The notes under the pieces are model-generated. The model was not told the origin of the DNA. It was given only the letters and a program-made list of their open reading frames with translations, and made no database searches. Made by a program: the position numbers and the translations under genes. From positions 62,001 to 126,000 of the forward strand of contig NZ_VUMD01000005.1 in assembly GCF_009696375.1 (NCBI RefSeq): a DNA stretch of 64,000 bases. Reading direction: 5' to 3'. This DNA comes from Clostridium porci. GTDB taxonomy: Bacteria > Bacillota > Clostridia > Lachnospirales > Lachnospiraceae. Within the stretch, counting starts at the first letter, position 1; every line of letters starts with the position of its first letter. This document shows, in pieces, positions 26,271 to 35,370 of the stretch.

Positions 26271-27140
26271 CTACAGGCTTTGTTTTGCTTGCTGGCCGCC
26301 TGCTGCCGTTAGATCGTCCAGGGAGGCGAAGCGATACCCCATCTCCTCCCATTTGGTCAGAAGCTCATCTAAGATCTGCCCATTGGTTTTAGAGGTACTG
26401 TGGAGCAGAACGATAGCGCCGGGATGGATGCGGCCAAGAAGCTTTTTGAAGGCCTCTTCCTTGGTTGGCTGCTTATCCTCATACCAATCCACATAGGCCA
26501 GACTCCAGAAAAAGGTGTGATATCCCATATCCTTTGCCATCCTAAGGTTGCTTTCGCTGTATTTGCCCTGGGGAGGGCGGTAGTATTTTTTCATAGGCTG
26601 GCCGGTGGTCTGCTGATAGAGCGTTTCCAAATCATTCAATTCTTTTTCAAAGGCTTCCTTGGTGGAAATTTTTGACATATCCGGGTGATGGAAGGTGTGG
26701 TTGCCTACGGTGTGGCCTTCCTCAACCATCCGCTTAACCAAATCCGGACTGGTCTGAAGATAATTGCCTACCAGGAAGAAGGTTGCCGGCGCCTTGTGCT
26801 TTTTCAGAGCATCCAGAATGGCGGAAGTGTTGCCGTTTTCAAAGCCTGCATCGAAGGTTAGATAGATCACTGGCTCCTGAGTGTTCTGGGCATAGTAGGC
26901 ATTGTACTGCTTCAAATAATCGGCGGAGGCATTTCCCACAGGCATTTGCCCCTCCTCTGGAAAGCTGAGGCCCCAGTTGCCCTCTGCTGAGATGGGTACA
27001 GCCTCCGGCCCGTGGCTGTATTCCATGGCCTGTGCAGCCAGCCGCCCTGCCAAAAAGGCCAGGATCAACAGCAGGGTAGTCTGAAGCAGGTTCTTAAAGG
27101 GGAGTTGACTAAGTCTGTTTTTCATGAAGGGAGATTCCAT
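26271..27140 (-). CDS. pdaA: Muramic delta-lactam deacetylase (PdaA-type)
   Basis: 289 residues with an N-terminal membrane anchor (about 14-36) and a NodB deacetylase domain (about 95-275). Motifs LTFDAGFENGNT, HTFHHPDMSK, YRPPQGKYSES and FWSLAYVDW are close to Bacillus PdaA, which makes the spore-cortex delta-lactam. It supports a spore-forming host. No good ribosome site precedes either ATG (27140 or 27125). It is transcribed toward the sialidase, with its own terminator. Confidence 0.88.
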   Translation of the reverse strand: MESPFMKNRLSQLPFKNLLQTTLLLILAFLAGRLAAQAMEYSHGPEAVPISAEGNWGLSFPEEGQMPVGNASADYLKQYNAYYAQNTQEPVIYLTFDAGFENGNTSAILDALKKHKAPATFFLVGNYLQTSPDLVKRMVEEGHTVGNHTFHHPDMSKISTKEAFEKELNDLETLYQQTTGQPMKKYYRPPQGKYSESNLRMAKDMGYHTFFWSLAYVDWYEDKQPTKEEAFKKLLGRIHPGAIVLLHSTSKTNGQILDELLTKWEEMGYRFASLDDLTAAGGQQAKQSL

Positions 27141-27184
27141 TTCAAAGCTGATATTACTTTAAATATATTAAGAAAGGAGCCGTA

Positions 27185-27709
27185 TCATTCCTGAGACGGG
27201 GAACTGTATTTATATAATATATGCCTGGGAAGAGAGCCGTATTTCTGGGCTGTAGTAAGAGTTTGGTAGCCCAGCTTAAGAAAGTTATTCAGGCTGTATT
27301 TGTTTTCAGGATGAACCGTTCCAAACAGATGGCAGCAGCCTGTGGCAGATAGATATGCCTCCCCGTAGGCCATAAGACGGCATTGAAGATGACGGCCTCT
27401 GAAGGCGGGCTTTACAGCCAGAGAATCTATGTAGGCGCACTTTGAAAGAGCCTCTTGCTTTAGTCCTGCGTAATGTCCCAGATGATTGGCGTCCATTTCG
27501 GGAAGGTGAATCAGGAGAAAGGCTCCGATTTCTCCGTTCTCCACCGCCTTAAATATAGTACCCTTTAAGGGATCTTGAATATGCTCCCGTATGTAGATTT
27601 CCGTATCGACGCAGTACCATCCCTTATCTGCAAGAAGGGACTGGGCCGTTGCCATAATATTATAAATTTCACTGGTATCCTCAGGGAGGGCTTTTGTCAG
27701 TTTCATCAT
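27185..27709 (-). CDS. GNAT acetyltransferase
   Basis: 174 residues from the ATG at 27709 (GAGGATTG upstream); the longer form adds 20 unlikely residues. It has the GNAT core (YIDSLAVKPAFRGRHLQCRLMAYGEAY, acetyl-CoA loop) and the C-terminal NNFLKLGYQ segment. Acceptor unknown. Confidence 0.8.
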   Translation of the reverse strand: MMKLTKALPEDTSEIYNIMATAQSLLADKGWYCVDTEIYIREHIQDPLKGTIFKAVENGEIGAFLLIHLPEMDANHLGHYAGLKQEALSKCAYIDSLAVKPAFRGRHLQCRLMAYGEAYLSATGCCHLFGTVHPENKYSLNNFLKLGYQTLTTAQKYGSLPRHILYKYSSPSQE

Positions 27710-27844
27710 ATTACAATCCTCTCTTTTTTCTTGGCTTTTAAGTTTAGCATAGCAAGAGATGAATTGCAATGTCCTGCGGAATAAGAGAGAAAAAGTCGTC
27801 TAAATATCTAATCGAGTTTTATTGAGGCAGGCACGCCGGGCTTA

Positions 27845-29194
27845 CTAGCTTAAGACACGTATTTTTTCCAGATAAATCTTTCTAAACAGGATGGAGCTTA
27901 ACGCCACAGAGGTAATTTCCGCGATGGGAATGGAATACCAAACCATGTTAAGCCCAAAGGTTCGTGCAAAGAAGTAGGCCAGCGGCAGGATACAGATTAG
28001 CTGCCTTGCCACGGATATAATCAGGCTGTATATGCCGTTGCCCAGAGCCTGGAAAACCGAGGCCAGGATGATACAGTAGCCTGCAAAGAGAAAGCTCAGG
28101 CTGATAATACGAAGGGCAGGAATACCGATGGAAAGCATATCGCTGTCAGCCTGGAACATGAACAAAAGCCCGGGCGTAAATACCTGGAATATAATCAAAC
28201 CTATAAGCATAATTCCCATGGAAATACCGATGCTGAGCCGCACGGTTTCCATAATCCTTTTTTTGCTGCGGGAGCCGTAGTTATAGGCTACTATGGGAAT
28301 CATGCCGTTGTTCAGGCCGAAGATGGGCATAAAGATAAAGCTTTGAAGCTTAAAGTACACGCCAAAAACTGCGACGGCTGTCTCTGAAAAGGAGATGAGA
28401 ATTTTGTTCATTCCAAAGGTCATCACAGAGCTGATGGACTGCATGATAATGGAAGGAATTCCTACCTCGTAGATAATAGCAATGGTTCGCTTGTTAGGCT
28501 TAAAGCCCCTAAAGGCCAGGGAAACATCCTTGTTTTTTGCGTGGTTAAAGTACATAGCCAGAAACATGGCCACGATCTGTCCGAAAACGGTGGCTGCTGC
28601 TGCTCCCTGTATTCCCATTTCCGGCAGGCCAAACAGGCCGAAAATAAGAATGGGGTCTAGGATGATATTAATAATAGCTCCTGTACCCTGGGTAACCATG
28701 CAGTAAATGGTTCTGCCTGTGGACTGTAAAATGCGTTCGTACATCATTTCTCCGAAGATACCGAAGCTGAAAATACAAACGATTTGAAGATACTGAACGC
28801 CATACTGGATAATCTGGGGATTGCTGGTCTGGCTTTCAAAAAACATTCTGGCTCCGAACAGGCCGAATAGGGCAAAGGCAATGGAACTTAAAAATGCGAG
28901 AAAAATACCGTTGGTTGCCGCCAGATTGGCAGCTTTCTGATTTTTTTCCCCCAGAGAGCGGGATAGAAGGGCGTTGACGCCAACGCAGGTACCTGCGGAA
29001 ACTGCAATCAGCAGGTTCTGAACAGGAAAGGCCATAGACACGGCGGTAAGAGCGGCCTGGTTAATCATGGATACAAACACGCTGTCTACAATATTATACA
29101 TAGCTTGAACCAGCATAGATAGAATCATAGGCAGCGACATAGAAATAAGCAGCCGTTTCACAGGCATGGTGCCCATCTTATTCTCTTGTGACAT
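27845..29194 (-). CDS. MATE-family efflux transporter
   Basis: 449 residues, twelve predicted helices in two halves. Start at 29194 (AAAGGATG upstream). The pattern SLPMILSMLVQAMYNIVDSVFV near residue 20 and the repeat at about residue 240 (YEVGIPSIIMQSISSV) are typical of MATE proteins, which export drugs or metabolites with Na+ or H+. Substrate unknown. Confidence 0.92.
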   Translation of the reverse strand: MSQENKMGTMPVKRLLISMSLPMILSMLVQAMYNIVDSVFVSMINQAALTAVSMAFPVQNLLIAVSAGTCVGVNALLSRSLGEKNQKAANLAATNGIFLAFLSSIAFALFGLFGARMFFESQTSNPQIIQYGVQYLQIVCIFSFGIFGEMMYERILQSTGRTIYCMVTQGTGAIINIILDPILIFGLFGLPEMGIQGAAAATVFGQIVAMFLAMYFNHAKNKDVSLAFRGFKPNKRTIAIIYEVGIPSIIMQSISSVMTFGMNKILISFSETAVAVFGVYFKLQSFIFMPIFGLNNGMIPIVAYNYGSRSKKRIMETVRLSIGISMGIMLIGLIIFQVFTPGLLFMFQADSDMLSIGIPALRIISLSFLFAGYCIILASVFQALGNGIYSLIISVARQLICILPLAYFFARTFGLNMVWYSIPIAEITSVALSSILFRKIYLEKIRVLS

Positions 29195-29658
29195 GTAACG
29201 ACATCCTTTCTCATTCGAAATATACACGAAAATTATTGTACCGTATATAATTTTGGAAGTCAATACAGATACGCTTTTTAAGTTGCTTCCGTATATTCAC
29301 ATGAGCCGAATCCCTGAGGGCTATGGACCATATTCAGACAGATAAGAAAGATAAGCTACGCTATTGGCAGAAAGTAAGAATATAAGAAAAAATTATGAAA
29401 ATATAAGAAAAATTTGTATTGACGTAAGAACGTTGTTGGTGTATGCTTGACTACAAATGTAAATCCATGACTGACAGATGTGTGTAGTACAGATACAAGC
29501 CGAAGCCGCGGCAGCCCTATAAAGGGTGTCTGAACTCTGTAAGAAATGCCGCCTGAATATAGGGGTATGTTATCCAGGCCCGCTGCCAGCGTGAATGAAA
29601 CATAAGGATTACGCCTGGGGGTTTTTGCAGCCCCAGTGCCTAGATGAAGGAGGATATT
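29195..29658. other. Spacer with structured leader before the aminotransferase
   Basis: Two AATATAAGAAAAA repeats (about 29388-29412) sit just upstream of the promoter at 29419-29447. The 5' leader, from about 29455, is some 200 bases with several GC-rich stems and a CTGGGG/CCCCAG hairpin near 29620. It does not match T-box, SAM, lysine or ZTP patterns that I know. Confidence 0.4.
29419..29447 (+). promoter_or_regulatory. Promoter of the aminotransferase
   Basis: TTGACG (29419-29424), 17-base spacer, TATGCT (29442-29447), preceded by A-rich repeats resembling an UP element. Confidence 0.65.
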
Positions 29659-30948
29659 ATGAAGCCATATGCGGAAATGACGAAAGAAGAGCTGCTTGCA
29701 CTTCGCAAGGAGTTAAAGGCCCAATACCGGGAGCTTCAGGGAAAAGATCTGAAGCTGGATATGTCTAGAGGCAAGCCTTGTGTGGAGCAGCTGGATCTTT
29801 CTATGGGCCTTATGGATGTGCTCAGCAGCAATGACGACCTGACCTGCGAGGATGGAACCGACTGCCGTAACTATGGTGTCCTCACTGGTATTGACGAGGC
29901 AAAGGAGCTTATTGCCGATATGATGGAGGTGAACCCGTCCACAGTCATTCTTTATGGAAATTCCAGTCTGAATGTTATGTACGACACAGTGTCCAGAGCC
30001 ATGACCCATGGAATTATGGGAGGTATTCCCTGGGCAAAGCTGGAAAAGGTAAAATTTCTTTGTCCTGTTCCTGGCTATGACCGCCACTTCGCCATTACGG
30101 AATATTTCGGTATCGAGATGGTGAATGTGCCTATGACTCCCCAGGGCCCGGATATGGATATGGTAGAGGAGCTGGTAGCTTCCGACGCTTCCGTCAAGGG
30201 AATCTGGTGTGTGCCCAAGTACTCCAATCCCCAGGGATATTCTTATTCAGATGAAACTGTCCGCCGTTTTGCCAGGCTGGAACCGGCAGCTTCTGATTTC
30301 CGCATCTTCTGGGATAACGCATATGGAGTTCACCACCTGTATGACCATGAGCAGGATCACCTGATTGAAATTTTGGCAGAGTGCAAGCGGGCCGGAAGTC
30401 CTGACCTGGTTTATAAATTTGCCTCCACCTCCAAGATCAGCTTTCCAGGCTCCGGTATTGCGGCCCTGGCAACCTCGCCCAATAATCTGGAGGACATCAA
30501 GACCCAGTTAAAGAATCAGACCATTGGGCACGACAAGGTAAACCAGCTTCGCCATGCCCGTTTTTTCAGGGACATTCATGGAATGGTAGAGCACATGAGA
30601 AAGCACGCCGATATCCTTCGTCCCAAGTTTGAGGCGGTGGAATCTATTCTGGACCGTGAGCTGTCAGGTCTTGGTATCGGCCAGTGGAGTACGCCAAGGG
30701 GCGGCTACTTTATCTCCTTTGACTCCTTGGAGGGCTGCGCCAAGGAGATCGTTGCCAAATGTAAAAAATCCGGCGTTGTTATGACTCCGGCAGGCGCTAC
30801 CTATCCTTATGGAAGGGACCCCCATGACAGCAACATCCGTATTGCTCCTACCTATCCGCCTTTGGGAGATTTAATCACAGCAACGGAGCTGTTTGCGCTG
30901 TGCGTTAAGCTTACCAGCGTAGAAAAGCTTTTAAAGGAAATGGATTAA
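29659..30948 (+). CDS. Aspartate aminotransferase-type PLP enzyme
   Basis: 429 residues from the ATG at 29659, with AAGGAGG at 29647-29653 (an ATG at 29644 would put this site inside the gene). It is a fold-type I PLP enzyme of the MocR-like aspartate transaminase group: SRGKP near the start, CVPKYSNPQGYSYS, and the PLP lysine in STSKISFPGSG. It probably transaminates aspartate or another amino acid with 2-oxoglutarate. Not in an obvious operon; it has a long leader. Confidence 0.88.
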   Translation: MKPYAEMTKEELLALRKELKAQYRELQGKDLKLDMSRGKPCVEQLDLSMGLMDVLSSNDDLTCEDGTDCRNYGVLTGIDEAKELIADMMEVNPSTVILYGNSSLNVMYDTVSRAMTHGIMGGIPWAKLEKVKFLCPVPGYDRHFAITEYFGIEMVNVPMTPQGPDMDMVEELVASDASVKGIWCVPKYSNPQGYSYSDETVRRFARLEPAASDFRIFWDNAYGVHHLYDHEQDHLIEILAECKRAGSPDLVYKFASTSKISFPGSGIAALATSPNNLEDIKTQLKNQTIGHDKVNQLRHARFFRDIHGMVEHMRKHADILRPKFEAVESILDRELSGLGIGQWSTPRGGYFISFDSLEGCAKEIVAKCKKSGVVMTPAGATYPYGRDPHDSNIRIAPTYPPLGDLITATELFALCVKLTSVEKLLKEMD

Positions 30949-30993
30949 AAGGAAAATGATTCAAGTGTAAAAAAAATAGCTTTATCAGATAAT

Positions 30994-31031
30994 GATAGGG
31001 AGCGGTTTGGAGTAAAAAACCGCTTCCTATC
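30994..31031 (+). terminator. Long hairpin after the aminotransferase
   Basis: GATAGGGAGCGGTT (30994-31007) pairs with AACCGCTTCCTATC (31018-31031) with one wobble. No T-run follows; partial termination only. Confidence 0.5.
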
Positions 31032-31096
31032 GCAGCTTGCCGGGTCTATGCCCCAAGGAGCGCAGGGGTGGTTATTTGATAAGGAGGCGGCAGGTT

Positions 31097-31669
31097 GTGA
31101 CAGGAAGTTCTGGGAGATTTAAAGGGAAATATGATTTCTTTACTATCTATTTCATACCGGGAATCACTGTGCTGCTGGCTTCCCATGACAGTTTTACCGA
31201 TACAAATCTGTCTGTTCTCGGAAATACTGCAGGCAATCAGGCTCTTTTTACGCTTTGGGGCTTTACGACCGGAACTTATTATTGCATGTACAGCTTCTAT
31301 TTATTTAATATAGGAAGATACAGGAATAAGGCTGTGAAGAGCATTATATGCACAGCTGCGGCTTTTCTTTTTACAGCAGTTATCATTCCCTATATGCCGG
31401 AGCAATATCCCTTTAAGTCCCGGCTTCATGTGCTTTTGGCATTTTTCTCGCCCATTCTTTTTACATCCGGCATGATTGCGTTTCTTAGGTTTCTCAGCAA
31501 TAAAAACAGGCCCCGCTTTCGCAGGGCCTGGGAAATTATGTGGATTTTAACCGCATGTGCCTGCTTGCTTTTTATCAGAGCAGGTTTTATTACGAGCCTT
31601 CTGGAGCTGTTCACAGTCATCGGGCTTTGCGGTTATCTGCGGTATATGGAGCGGCTTCTGATCAGCTGA
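31097..31669 (+). CDS. Hypothetical membrane protein
   Basis: 190 residues with GTG at 31097, AAGGAGG nine bases before. Five or six hydrophobic helices (YFIPGITVLLASH; SIICTAAAFLFTAVIIPYMP; LLAFFSPILFTSGMIAFLRF). A helical membrane protein with no recognised function. It is convergent with the alcohol dehydrogenase, the stops touching. Confidence 0.65.
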   Translation: MTGSSGRFKGKYDFFTIYFIPGITVLLASHDSFTDTNLSVLGNTAGNQALFTLWGFTTGTYYCMYSFYLFNIGRYRNKAVKSIICTAAAFLFTAVIIPYMPEQYPFKSRLHVLLAFFSPILFTSGMIAFLRFLSNKNRPRFRRAWEIMWILTACACLLFIRAGFITSLLELFTVIGLCGYLRYMERLLIS

Positions 31670-32857
31670 TTAGAAATCAACCTCCTCATCCCGAAAGCAG
31701 CATGTAAGCAGCCTTTCCATCTGGGCCGGAGTGATGGTTCTTGGATTGGAGCCGGTACAGGCATCGCCTACAGCCAATTCCGCTACAGAAGGAAGCTTTT
31801 CAAAAAATTCCTTTTCATCAATGATTCCGCCTTCGTATTCTCTGATGCAGGAAGGAATATCTAATGCCTGGTTCATTTCCCGGATACGTGCGATGAGAGC
31901 GTTGACAAGCTCCTCGTCAGTGGAGCCTTCCAGGTGGATAAATCTGGCAATATTTGCGTATCTTGCGGCTGCTTCAGGCTCTTTGGCATTAAATCGGATA
32001 ACCTTTGGCAGATACATAGCGTTAGCACAGCCATGTACGATATGACCGCCTGAGTAAGCAGCTCCGGTCTTGTGGGCCATGGAGTGAACAATTCCCAGCA
32101 GTGCGTTGGAAAAGGCCATTCCTGCCAGACACTGTGCGTCATGCATTTTGTCTCGTGCGGCCATATCTCCATTATAGGAAGGAATCAGGTATTCATGGAT
32201 CATCTCAATGGCGTGGAGGGCCAGTGGGTCGGTGTATTCGCAGTGGAGAGTGGAGACATAGGCCTCAATGGCATGGGTCATAGCGTCCATACCTGTATGT
32301 GCGGTCAGCTTTTTAGGCATGGTTTCTGCCAGAGCCGGATCTACAATAGCAATGTCCGGGGTAATATTAAAGTCAGCCAGGGGATATTTGATTCCTTTTC
32401 CATAATCTGTAATCACAGAGAAAGCAGTAACCTCTGTAGCAGTTCCGGAGGTCGATGGAATGGCGCAGAATCTGGCTTTTGTACGCAAGGTGGGGAAGCT
32501 GAAAGGTGTGATGAGATCTTCAAAGGAGGTGTGGGGATATTCGTAAAATACCCACATAGCCTTTGCCGCGTCAATGGGAGAGCCTCCCCCGATGGCCACG
32601 ATCCAGTCAGGCTCGAATTCCTCCATAGCCTTTGCGCCCTTCATAACTGTCTCTACAGACGGGTCAGGCTCTACGCCTTCAAAAAGCTGAACCTCAAGGC
32701 CTGCTTCCTTCAAATATGTCTCTACCTTTTCCAGAAAGCCGAAGCGCTTCATCGAGCCTCCGCCTACTACGATCATGGCTTTCTTTCCGTCCAATGTCTT
32801 TAAAGCTTCCAGTGCGTTTTTGCCGTGGTACAAATCTCTAGGTAATGTAAATCTCAT
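31670..32857 (-). CDS. Iron-containing alcohol dehydrogenase (butanol-type)
   Basis: 395 residues. NAD(P)-dependent reduction of aldehydes such as butyraldehyde is likely. It has the GGGSPIDAAKAMW nucleotide motif, STSGTATEVTAFSVI, and metal-binding MDAMTHAIEAYVS and HSMAHKTGAAYSGGHIVHG. AGGAGG precedes the ATG. Abuts the preceding gene. Confidence 0.93.
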   Translation of the reverse strand: MRFTLPRDLYHGKNALEALKTLDGKKAMIVVGGGSMKRFGFLEKVETYLKEAGLEVQLFEGVEPDPSVETVMKGAKAMEEFEPDWIVAIGGGSPIDAAKAMWVFYEYPHTSFEDLITPFSFPTLRTKARFCAIPSTSGTATEVTAFSVITDYGKGIKYPLADFNITPDIAIVDPALAETMPKKLTAHTGMDAMTHAIEAYVSTLHCEYTDPLALHAIEMIHEYLIPSYNGDMAARDKMHDAQCLAGMAFSNALLGIVHSMAHKTGAAYSGGHIVHGCANAMYLPKVIRFNAKEPEAAARYANIARFIHLEGSTDEELVNALIARIREMNQALDIPSCIREYEGGIIDEKEFFEKLPSVAELAVGDACTGSNPRTITPAQMERLLTCCFRDEEVDF

Positions 32858-32952
32858 GATGAAGCCTCCTTATGTATATGTAGAAATTGAAATGTTATTT
32901 TTTTCAATATTAAATTTTACCATGATTTTCTGCTATAGGGTAGATACTAAAA

Positions 32953-32970
32953 AGGAATACCAGTATTCCT
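32953..32970. promoter_or_regulatory. Perfect palindrome upstream of adh
   Basis: AGGAATAC-CA-GTATTCCT, 95 bases before the adh start; a candidate operator. Confidence 0.45.
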
Positions 32971-32998
32971 GGAAAGCTACTGAAGCTTTGTGAAAATG

Positions 32999-33035
32999 AA
33001 AAGGAGACGGAAAGCATCATCTTTCCGCCTCCTTT
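32999..33035. other. Long hairpin in adh/hflK spacer
   Basis: AAAAGGAGACGGAAAG is matched by CTTTCCGCCTCCTTT around a six-base loop, with one mismatch. No clear T-run on the plus strand. Confidence 0.6.
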
Positions 33036-33109
33036 CGGGCAGTAAAAACAAACCGTTTATATGGAGTGTATCAACACATAAGGGGTTAAACAACAAATAC
33101 GCATAATAG

Positions 33110-33171
33110 AAGCGGCCCTCAAATAAGGGATATACAATGCACTTGTACAACTAAGAGGTGTCAGGCCGCTT
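33110..33171. ncRNA. Candidate structured RNA element
   Basis: AAGCGGCC (33110-33117) and GGCCGCTT (33164-33171) close an inner loop with CCCT/AGGG. Could be a small RNA or leader; no homology assigned. Confidence 0.3.
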
Positions 33172-33348
33172 AATATGCTGTTAACTTACAAAAGCAATAA
33201 TTCCTGATGGCATTTGGAATGCGCTTTTGTTAAATTTATTTTAACATAACTTGTTTTTCGGGTGTAGATACCAATTAGGCATACAGGTATTCCTATAAGG
33301 ACATCCCTCTGCCATTAAGCTCCTCTGTTCAGAATGAATATTATATGA

Positions 33349-33354
33349 TATAAT
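33349..33354 (+). promoter_or_regulatory. -10 of the hflK promoter
   Basis: TATAAT at 33349-33354, 34 bases before the ATG; the -35 at 17 bases (TGTTCA) is poor. Confidence 0.4.
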
Positions 33355-33388
33355 TTTAATTACTATAAAAAGGAGAAAGGAGAATTGT

Positions 33389-34453
33389 ATGAACCTGTTT
33401 ATGGGAAAAGGCTTTGCGCGCTCCGATGGAAGCGAGGTCAAGGGTCAGGATACCCAGAATTTGTACAATCATGGAAACGATGGAGGAAAGGGTGTAAAAC
33501 GGGTGCTTCTTTCTGTGAAGATCATCCTTGCAGTGGCAGTTCTGGCTATAGCAGCTATGGATTCCTTTTACACCTTGTCTGAGAATGAGATGGCTGTAGT
33601 TACCACCTTTGGGCATCCTTCCAGCGTTATGACCTCCGGCCCTAAGTTTAAGTACCCCTTTATTCAGAAGGTTTATAAGATGTCCAAAGAGATAAAGGGT
33701 ATGGCTATTGGCTATGATAGCACCTACGACACACAGAATCCCGCCAATAGTGAGAATAATCCTGTACCGGTTTCCGCGGAATCAGAGATGATAACAAAGG
33801 ATTTTAATTTTGTGAACGTGGATTTTTATATCGAATATCAGATTGTAGATCCGATTAAAGCATACATAAACAGTGAATCCTCCACGGATATTCTGAAAAA
33901 CCTGGCTCAGTCCTATATCAGAGATACAGTAGGCTCCTACAGTGTGGATGAGGTTATCACTACAGGAAAGTCTGAGATTCAGAGTAAGGTAAAAACGCTG
34001 CTGTCGGAACGTCTGGAACAGGAGGATATCGGAATCGGTATCTATAACGTTACCATTCAGGACGCAGAGCCGCCGACAGAGGAGGTGAACAATGCGTTTA
34101 AGGCAGTAGAGGACGCTAAGCAGGGTATGGATACGAAGCTGAACGAGGCCAAGAAGTATCAGTCCGAACAGATCCCGGCAGCTAACGCCAGGGCGGATAA
34201 GGCTGCCAGAGATGCGGAGGCCTACCGTCAGCAGCGTATCAGCGAGGCAGAGGGACAGGTGTCCAGATTCAACGAAATGTACGGGGAGTATGTTAAATAT
34301 CCTCTGATAACAAAGAAGCGTATGTTCTATGAGACGATGGAGGAGGTGCTGCCCGGCCTGAAGGTAATTATCAATGGTTCCGATGGCACTCAGACGGTGC
34401 TGCCTTTGGACTCCTTTGTCAGCAGCCCGGAACAGGGAGGTGACCAGCAATGA
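33389..34453 (+). CDS. hflK: HflK-like SPFH/band-7 membrane protein
   Basis: 354 residues. One membrane helix at about 35-55 then a band-7 domain. In bacteria HflK and HflC form a large complex around FtsH protease. VVTTFGHPSSVMTSGPKFKYPFIQKVYKM matches the SPFH start; a charged helical region lies at about 235-310. The start has AAAGGAG. Ends with ATGA overlap into hflC. Confidence 0.85.
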   Translation: MNLFMGKGFARSDGSEVKGQDTQNLYNHGNDGGKGVKRVLLSVKIILAVAVLAIAAMDSFYTLSENEMAVVTTFGHPSSVMTSGPKFKYPFIQKVYKMSKEIKGMAIGYDSTYDTQNPANSENNPVPVSAESEMITKDFNFVNVDFYIEYQIVDPIKAYINSESSTDILKNLAQSYIRDTVGSYSVDEVITTGKSEIQSKVKTLLSERLEQEDIGIGIYNVTIQDAEPPTEEVNNAFKAVEDAKQGMDTKLNEAKKYQSEQIPAANARADKAARDAEAYRQQRISEAEGQVSRFNEMYGEYVKYPLITKKRMFYETMEEVLPGLKVIINGSDGTQTVLPLDSFVSSPEQGGDQQ

Positions 34454-35331
34454 AATCAATGGTTAAATCAATAAAAAATGCAGCAATCGTCATCGTGGTT
34501 CTTTTGGTGATTTTGATCTGTAATCCCCTGGTAGTTACAAGAGCCAACGAATATTCTCTGATTATCCAGTTCGGAAAGGTTGTGCGGGTGGAGGATACGG
34601 CAGGGCCCTCCTTAAGAGTACCGTTTTTGCAGTCTGTCCAGAGAATACCCAAATACAGGATGATTTCCGATCTGTATCCAAGCGATGTAACTACAAAGGA
34701 TAAGAAGGTTATGACAGTAGATTCCTTTGTTATTTGGGATATTAAGGACCCTGTAAAATATCTGTCCTCCTTAAATGCCAGCAAGGAAAAGGCAGAGGTG
34801 CGCCTTGGAAATGTTGTATACAATTCCATTAAAAATGTGCTTTCTTCTACAAACCAGGCAGATATTATTTCTGGAAGGGATGGTGAACTGGCCAAAACCA
34901 TAACGGAGAATATCGGCAGCGCTATGGATTCCTATGGTATCCATATCTATTCGGTAGAAACAAAAAAGTTGGATTTGCCTGACTCCAATAAGGAGTCGGT
35001 GTACCAGCGTATGATTTCCGAGCGTAATAACATTGCGGCCCAGTATACGGCAGACGGCGAGTACCAGTCCTCTCTGATTAAAAATGAGACAGACAAAACA
35101 GTGAAGGAAACCATTGCCAAGGCCGAGGCCGAGGCTGAAAAGATTAGGGCTGAAGGTGAAGCGAAGTACATGCAGATTCTCAGCAGTGCATATAATGATG
35201 CGTCAAAAGCGGATTTTTATAATTTTGTCCGCTCTCTGGATGCATTAAAGGCTTCCCTGAAGGGGAATAATAAAACGATTATTCTCAATCAGGACAGCGA
35301 GCTTGCAAAGGTTCTGTCTGGAGTAGAGTAG
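34450..35331 (+). CDS. hflC: HflC-like SPFH/band-7 membrane protein
   Basis: 293 residues, membrane helix at about 10-28, then a band-7 domain (EYSLIIQFGKVVRV). The coiled Ala-Glu stretch at about 215-240 (KAEAEAEKIRAEGEAKY) is typical. Overlaps hflK by four bases; both are co-translated. Confidence 0.87.
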   Translation: MKSMVKSIKNAAIVIVVLLVILICNPLVVTRANEYSLIIQFGKVVRVEDTAGPSLRVPFLQSVQRIPKYRMISDLYPSDVTTKDKKVMTVDSFVIWDIKDPVKYLSSLNASKEKAEVRLGNVVYNSIKNVLSSTNQADIISGRDGELAKTITENIGSAMDSYGIHIYSVETKKLDLPDSNKESVYQRMISERNNIAAQYTADGEYQSSLIKNETDKTVKETIAKAEAEAEKIRAEGEAKYMQILSSAYNDASKADFYNFVRSLDALKASLKGNNKTIILNQDSELAKVLSGVE

Positions 35332-35370
35332 ATGGCAGCAGGAGGGGCACCGCTGCTGTGGGGGCTGTGC

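Larger units (their letters stand above)
32858..33388. other. Structured 531-base spacer between adh and hflK
   Basis: It contains a perfect dyad AGGAATAC-CA-GTATTCCT (32953-32970), a long hairpin (32999-33035), and a 33110-33171 stem (AAGCGGCC/GGCCGCTT) with an inner CCCT/AGGG stem. A 30-base segment at 32941-32970 recurs at 33265-33294 with 24 of 30 identities. No convincing gene. Confidence 0.5.

Noticed and set aside
29448-29658. T-box or ZTP riboswitch
   Set aside because: The required conserved loops are missing.
32072-32803. 243-codon plus-strand frame inside adh
   Set aside because: Shadow of the alcohol dehydrogenase; no ribosome site or family resemblance.
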